64,000 bases of DNA from Mediterranea sp. An20 (GTDB lineage: Bacteria; Bacteroidota; Bacteroidia; Bacteroidales; Bacteroidaceae), in contig NZ_NFJV01000017.1 in assembly GCF_002160055.1 (NCBI RefSeq), positions 20,396 to 84,395 on the forward strand, in the 5' to 3' direction. The notes below the pieces were generated by a model, which had not been told where the DNA came from, searched no databases, and saw only the letters and a list, made by a program, of their open reading frames with translations. This document shows, piece by piece, positions 60,165-64,000 of this stretch; within the stretch, counting starts at the first letter, position 1; the number at the start of each line of letters is the position of its first letter. A program made the translations under genes and the position numbers.

Positions 60165-61166
60165 ATGGAAACAACCTCTATCTACTTAATTATCCTGTTA
60201 GCGGTGGGTGGCTTAGTGTTCCTCATCCTTTTCTTTCATTATGTGCCTTTTTTCCTATGGCTCTCGGCTAAGGTATCGGGAGTCAACATCTCGTTGGTGC
60301 AGCTTTTTCTTATGCGCATACGTAAAGTTCCTCCTTATGTTATAGTGCCGGGACTTATTGAAGCCCATAAGGCAGGGTTGAGTAATATTACCCGTGATGA
60401 GCTTGAAGCCCATTATCTGGCCGGTGGGCATGTTGAAAAAGTTGTTCATGCTTTGGTTTCTGCATCGAAAGCACGTATTGAACTTCCCTTTCAGATGGCC
60501 ACCGCTATTGACTTGGCAGGACGTGATGTGTTTGAAGCCGTACAGATGTCTGTTAATCCCAAGGTTATTGATACGCCACCCGTAACTGCCGTTGCTAAAG
60601 ATGGCATCCAACTCATCGCCAAAGCTCGCGTAACAGTGCGTGCCAATATCCGCCAATTGGTAGGTGGAGCAGGGGAAGACACTGTGCTGGCCCGTGTAGG
60701 TGAGGGTATTGTATCAAGTATTGGTTCTTCTGAAAGCCATAAGATGGTGCTTGAAAATCCTGATTCTATTTCCAAACTCGTACTTCGTAAGGGTCTGGAT
60801 GCCGGTACCGCTTTCGAAATTCTGTCTATTGATATTGCAGATATCGACATAGGTAAAAATATCGGTGCGGCTCTTCAAATGGACCAGGCCAATGCCGACA
60901 AAAATATTGCTCAGGCTAAAGCTGAAGAGCGTCGCGCCATGGCTGTGGCTACTGAACAAGAGATGAAAGCCAAAGCCCAAGAGGCACGCGCTAAGGTGAT
61001 TGAAGCCGAAGCTGAAGTACCCAAGGCTATGGCCGAAGCTTTCCGCAATGGAAATTTGGGAATTATGGATTATTATCGCATGAAGAACATTGAAGCAGAC
61101 ACTAATATGCGGGAAACTATTGCCCGGCCTGTACAAGGAAGTGCTTCTACTTCTCCGGAGAAATAG
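60165..61166 (+). CDS. floA: Flotillin-like protein FloA
   Basis: A 333-residue flotillin-like scaffold (YqfA/UPF0365 family). The N-terminal membrane hairpin is about 5-40, then a conserved block runs [25 protein letters not shown]. An SPFH-like region follows ([34 protein letters not shown] here with VTVRAN). An Ala/Glu-rich coiled coil spans about 240-300 ([32 protein letters not shown]). FloA forms membrane domains that affect fluidity and protein secretion (known for Bacillus). Confidence 0.94.
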   Translation: METTSIYLIILLAVGGLVFLILFFHYVPFFLWLSAKVSGVNISLVQLFLMRIRKVPPYVIVPGLIEAHKAGLSNITRDELEAHYLAGGHVEKVVHALVSASKARIELPFQMATAIDLAGRDVFEAVQMSVNPKVIDTPPVTAVAKDGIQLIAKARVTVRANIRQLVGGAGEDTVLARVGEGIVSSIGSSESHKMVLENPDSISKLVLRKGLDAGTAFEILSIDIADIDIGKNIGAALQMDQANADKNIAQAKAEERRAMAVATEQEMKAKAQEARAKVIEAEAEVPKAMAEAFRNGNLGIMDYYRMKNIEADTNMRETIARPVQGSASTSPEK

Positions 61167-61333
61167 ACTAAAAGACCTCATACTTTCCTGTCCGCCTTGA
61201 AATAGGGTGGGGAAGAAGAGTGGAAATAAAGGTCAATGGTTAGTTAGGTTTAATACATGGCAAAAAGAATCATGCGCTGCTTGTTTATCATTAACCATTA
61301 ATTTATAGCATAAACTAAGACGAACAGATATTT

Positions 61334-62212
61334 ATGAAAAAATATTTCTCCCCATCCGAACTTATAATTAATGAAGACGGGTCTGTTTTTCATCTTCACG
61401 TGCGTCCGGAGTGGTTAGCAGATAAAGTTATTTTGGTTGGAGATCCCGGACGTGTCAACCTCGTAGCTTCGCATTTTGAAACTCGAGAATGTGATGTACA
61501 AAGTCGTGAATTCCATACTATTACCGGATATTACCATGGGAAGCGTATCACGGTAGTATCTACAGGTATCGGATGTGACAATATTGATATTGTGCTTAAT
61601 GAACTTGACGCGCTGGCTAATATCGACTTTGCAACACGCCTCGAAAAAGATACTTTACGACATCTTCATTTAGTGCGTATCGGAACTTGTGGCGGTTTAC
61701 AGCCCAATACGCCTGTAGGTACATTTGTCTGCTCACAAATATCTATAGGATTGGATGGCTTGCTTAATTTCTATGCCGGACGTAATGCAGTATGCGATCT
61801 GCCGATGGAGCGTGCTTTTTTGAACCACATGGGATGGTCTGGCAATCTCTGCACTCCGGCTCCTTATGTTATTCATGCAGATGAGGAACTGGTAGAACGT
61901 ATAGCTGCACACGACATGGTGCGTGGCATAACTTTGGCAGCCGGTGGTTTCTTTGGACCGCAAGGACGTGAATTGCGTGTACCTCTGGCAGATCCTCATC
62001 AGAACGAAAAGATAGAATCATTTACTTACCACGGATTGCATATTACCAATTTCGAAATGGAAAGTTCCGCTCTTGCCGGATTAGCCCGTCTCATGGGGCA
62101 TCATGCTACTACTGTGTGTATGGTTATAGCCAATCGTTTGGCTCATGAAGCCAATACAAGTTACAAAAATACCATAGACAACCTAATCGAAACTGTATTG
62201 GAGAGGGTATGA
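61334..62212 (+). CDS. Nucleoside phosphorylase (uridine phosphorylase-like)
   Basis: A 292-residue PNP/UDP superfamily enzyme that cleaves a nucleoside with phosphate to base and ribose-1-phosphate. The phosphate-binding block VILVGDPGRVN, the family signature STGIGCDNIDIVLNELDAL and the purine/uridine pocket block FEMESSALAGLARLMGHHATTVCMVIANR are present. Uridine is the likely substrate, but inosine/guanosine use cannot be excluded from sequence. The stop overlaps the mnmE start (ATGATAA), so mnmE is translationally coupled to it. Confidence 0.88.
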   Translation: MKKYFSPSELIINEDGSVFHLHVRPEWLADKVILVGDPGRVNLVASHFETRECDVQSREFHTITGYYHGKRITVVSTGIGCDNIDIVLNELDALANIDFATRLEKDTLRHLHLVRIGTCGGLQPNTPVGTFVCSQISIGLDGLLNFYAGRNAVCDLPMERAFLNHMGWSGNLCTPAPYVIHADEELVERIAAHDMVRGITLAAGGFFGPQGRELRVPLADPHQNEKIESFTYHGLHITNFEMESSALAGLARLMGHHATTVCMVIANRLAHEANTSYKNTIDNLIETVLERV

Positions 62213-63603
62213 TAAACGAAGATACTATTTGTGCTATAGCCACAGCTCAAGGAGGAGCCATAGGCATTGTTCGTGTATCGGGTCCCCAAGCCATCAGCAT
62301 TACTGACCGCATTTTTACACCGGCCGGGCGTCCCATTCCTTTAGTTCAACGTGAGCCTTACACTATTACGTTTGGACATATTTATAACGATGCAGGCGAA
62401 AATATTGATGACGTGTTGGTCAGTTTGTTTCGTGCACCACATTCGTATACGGGTGAAGACTGTACAGAAATATCATGTCATGGATCGCCCTATATCCTCC
62501 AGCAGGTAATGCAATTGCTCATCACACATGGATGCCGTTCTGCTCATCCTGGAGAATATACTCAACGTGCTTTCCTAAACGGGAAAATGGATCTGAGCCA
62601 AGCCGAAGCTGTTGCTGATCTTATAGCATCCACTTCTGCCGCCTCTCACCGTTTGGCTATGAACCAGATGCGAGGTGGTTTTAGTCATGAACTAGGTCAC
62701 TTGCGTGATCAGTTGCTTCATCTTACCTCACTGATAGAATTAGAGTTGGATTTCAGCGATCATGAAGAACTGGAATTTGCAAACCGGACCGAACTGCAAG
62801 TCCTGTCTGCCAAGATTGAGCAGCTTATATCTCATTTAGTCCAGACATTTGCCTTAGGCAATGCAATAAAAAATGGAATACCAGTAGCAATTATTGGGGA
62901 AACCAATGCAGGAAAATCTACTCTGCTTAATGCCTTGGTTGGTGAAGAACGTGCTATTGTAAGCGATATCCACGGTACCACACGTGATGTCATTGAGGAC
63001 ACCATCAATATTGATGGTATTCTATTCCGTTTTATAGATACAGCAGGTATCCGTGAAACTCATGATGCAATAGAGCGTTTAGGCATTGAGCGAACATTCC
63101 AGAAAATAGATCAAGCAGAGATTGTGTTGTGGCTTATGGTTCCTACCGATGATTCGGATCGTTTATACGAACTGGCGTCAAGCATTTTGCCCCGGTGCGC
63201 CCATAAGCAATTGATTATAATCTACAATAAAATAGACCAGGCAGATACCTGTCCGTCTCATTTCTTTCATCCCTCTTTGCCCCCGCATACACTTCACTTA
63301 TCTCTTTCTGCCAAATATGGCATCCATCTTGATGAGCTACGACAAATGCTGATAGAAACATCACATTTACCCAATGTTTCATCAAACGATGTCATAATAA
63401 CCAATGTTCGTCATTTTGAAGCCCTTACCAATGCTCTTAAAGCCATTCAACAAGTGCAACAAGGACTTACTACCGGGCTTTCCGGTGACTTGATTTCACA
63501 GGATCTGCGCGAATGCCTTTTCTACTTGGGTAGTATTGTTGGAGAAGTTACTACGGATGAGGTGCTAGGAAATATATTTAGGAACTTTTGCATCGGTAAG
63601 TAA
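62209..63603 (+). CDS. mnmE: tRNA modification GTPase MnmE (TrmE)
   Basis: With MnmG it makes the 5-carboxymethylaminomethyl modification of wobble uridine in tRNAs. The 464-residue length is normal. The N-terminal tetrahydrofolate-binding domain is about 1-120. A helical domain follows, then an inserted G domain at about 220-385 with GETNAGKST, HGTTRDVIED, DTAGIRET and NKID. The C-terminal FCIGK holds the essential Cys. The ATG overlaps the upstream stop by 4 bp. The last codons coincide with a known integrase attachment sequence. Confidence 0.97.
   Translation: MINEDTICAIATAQGGAIGIVRVSGPQAISITDRIFTPAGRPIPLVQREPYTITFGHIYNDAGENIDDVLVSLFRAPHSYTGEDCTEISCHGSPYILQQVMQLLITHGCRSAHPGEYTQRAFLNGKMDLSQAEAVADLIASTSAASHRLAMNQMRGGFSHELGHLRDQLLHLTSLIELELDFSDHEELEFANRTELQVLSAKIEQLISHLVQTFALGNAIKNGIPVAIIGETNAGKSTLLNALVGEERAIVSDIHGTTRDVIEDTINIDGILFRFIDTAGIRETHDAIERLGIERTFQKIDQAEIVLWLMVPTDDSDRLYELASSILPRCAHKQLIIIYNKIDQADTCPSHFFHPSLPPHTLHLSLSAKYGIHLDELRQMLIETSHLPNVSSNDVIITNVRHFEALTNALKAIQQVQQGLTTGLSGDLISQDLRECLFYLGSIVGEVTTDEVLGNIFRNFCIGK
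63586..63603 (+). other. mnmE 3' end, potential integrase attachment site
   Basis: The final 18 bp of mnmE (TTTTGCATCGGTAAGTAA, encoding FCIGK-stop) are the same segment of the gene that serves as attB for SGI1-type islands in enterobacteria (established for thdF/trmE). No second copy is visible downstream in the window, so use as an att site here is inference. Confidence 0.4.
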
Positions 63604-63645
63604 GATATACTTACAAACGATTAACATCAATCATCATTGATTAGT

Positions 63646-63676
63646 AAGGCGTTCATTTTGAGCGCCTTTTATTTTT
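63646..63676 (+). terminator. Terminator after mnmE
   Basis: AAGGCGTTC (63646-63654) pairs with GAGCGCCTT (63660-63668) with one G-T wobble and is followed by TTATTTTT. Confidence 0.7.
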
Positions 63677-63786
63677 GCTCATCCAGCGATATTCATCGTT
63701 GGAAAGTCTTTTTCAGCTCATTTTTGTACCGTATTTGTAACTCGCTTGTAGAAACCTTGTTTCTCACCAACAAGGTAGTAGAGATT

Positions 63787-63822
63787 TGAGACACAGTGAG
63801 ACATGGTGAGACGCACTGAAAC
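63787..63822. repeat. Four TGA(G/A)AC repeats at exact 10-bp period
   Basis: TGAGAC at 63787, 63797 and 63807 and TGAAAC at 63817 are spaced exactly 10 bp, one helical turn. They lie 28-63 bp upstream of the start codon at 63850. The arrangement suggests cooperative binding of a protein to one DNA face. Confidence 0.75.
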
Positions 63823-63849
63823 AAAAATGGAGAAATAAACGGAGAAAAA

Positions 63850-63880
63850 ATGAGCAGTAACATCGAAATCCAAAAGAAAT
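63850..63880 (+). pseudogene. Start of a gene interrupted by an insertion sequence
   Basis: An ATG with GGAGAAAAA just upstream encodes MSSNIEIQKKC, after which the sequence passes into the end of an insertion sequence. The chimeric frame stops at 63960. The opening resembles small Cys-containing DNA-binding proteins that accompany integrases in Bacteroides mobile elements; that likeness is from memory and weak. The true length and family cannot be seen. Confidence 0.4.
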
Positions 63881-64000
63881 GTAAGAGCCTGTTTAAATTT
63901 TGCTCAGTAACATTCTTATCGCCGCCAGTTTCACCATTTCCTCAGCCGAATCGAACGTGAATTCGTAGTTCCGACAGAGCCTTCTATAATTATCGAACCA
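63881..64000 (-). mobile_element. Right end of an insertion sequence (truncated by window)
   Basis: From about 63881 the sequence reads AGAGCCTGTTTAAATTTTGC, typical of an IS end lying directly next to the transposase stop codon on the minus strand. The exact boundary and any target duplication cannot be fixed without the other end. Confidence 0.6.
63893..64000 (-). CDS. IS4/IS5-type transposase, C-terminal 35 residues
   Basis: The minus strand encodes WFDNYRRLCRNYEFTFDS, then AEEMVKLAAIRMLLSKI and a stop. This is the usual end of an IS5-like DDE transposase (the NYRRLCRNYE and MVKLAxIRxLLxK pattern). The rest lies beyond the window. No stop or frameshift is seen in the visible part. Confidence 0.75.
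   Translation of the reverse strand, partial: WFDNYRRLCRNYEFTFDSAEEMVKLAAIRMLLSKI

Overview
The window is a stretch of Bacteroidales chromosome, most likely from a gut Bacteroides or Phocaeicola type organism. The evidence is the recurrent -7 element TAnnTTTG in front of genes (twice with a TTTG exactly 20 bp upstream), a eukaryote-type isoleucyl-tRNA synthetase, a complete Na+-translocating NADH:quinone reductase operon, a DUF4296 lipoprotein beside lspA, and a zinc-ligand-poor TraR/DksA protein. I see no rRNA, tRNA or CRISPR array. Gene density is normal and most of the first 41 kb is housekeeping.

Layout. 0-7.2 kb: the 3' part of a GNAT/carbon-nitrogen hydrolase gene, then ileS, a TraR/DksA-like gene, lspA, a DUF4296 lipoprotein and a small hypothetical gene. 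7.2-15.2 kb: an rRNA methyltransferase gene, then an AraC-type regulator divergent from a five-gene efflux operon (TolC-like protein, HlyD-like lipoprotein, fused double ABC ATPase, two ABC-2 permeases), laid out like E. coli ybhGFSR with its own outer-membrane channel. 15.2-16.3 kb: a gene-free stretch with a large imperfect inverted repeat whose arms each carry an outward promoter. 16.3-24.5 kb: pheT, a YebC/PmpR regulator, a TSCPD protein, an Nramp transporter behind duplicated repeats, a C_GCAxxG_C_C protein, a DUF2582 winged-helix protein and lepA. 24.7-30.6 kb: nqrABCDEF on the minus strand. 31-41.4 kb: a PepC-like peptidase, an Omp85-type barrel, DUF169, a carboxyltransferase with a degenerate biotinyl domain, fabD, ansA, cdd, a small lipoprotein and a glucosaminidase with LysM domains.

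41.5-58 kb is the most remarkable region. It holds one periplasmic adaptor, one LolD/MacB-type ATPase, one head-GIN (DUF2807) protein and ten FtsX/MacB-like permeases. The permeases alternate strictly between two types, making five consecutive A-B pairs. The two halves (adaptor plus pairs 1-3; ATPase plus DUF2807 plus pairs 4-5) are each preceded by the same perfect 20-bp palindrome GGTGTCCGATATCGGACACC and a sigma-54-like -24/-12 element. The palindrome-to-promoter distance is identical to the base in both places. I infer a single regulon driven by a sigma-54 activator encoded outside this window, in which one ATPase serves five heterodimeric permeases. Pair 4 has an in-frame stop at codon 5 of its first gene, and several gaps carry unusual tandem or inverted repeats.

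58-64 kb: a TPR/beta-propeller protein, NfeD and FloA (membrane microdomain pair), a nucleoside phosphorylase and mnmE. The 3' end of mnmE corresponds to a known integration hot spot. About 250 bp further, a short gene start behind a four-fold 10-bp-phased repeat is interrupted by the end of an insertion sequence that runs out of the window.
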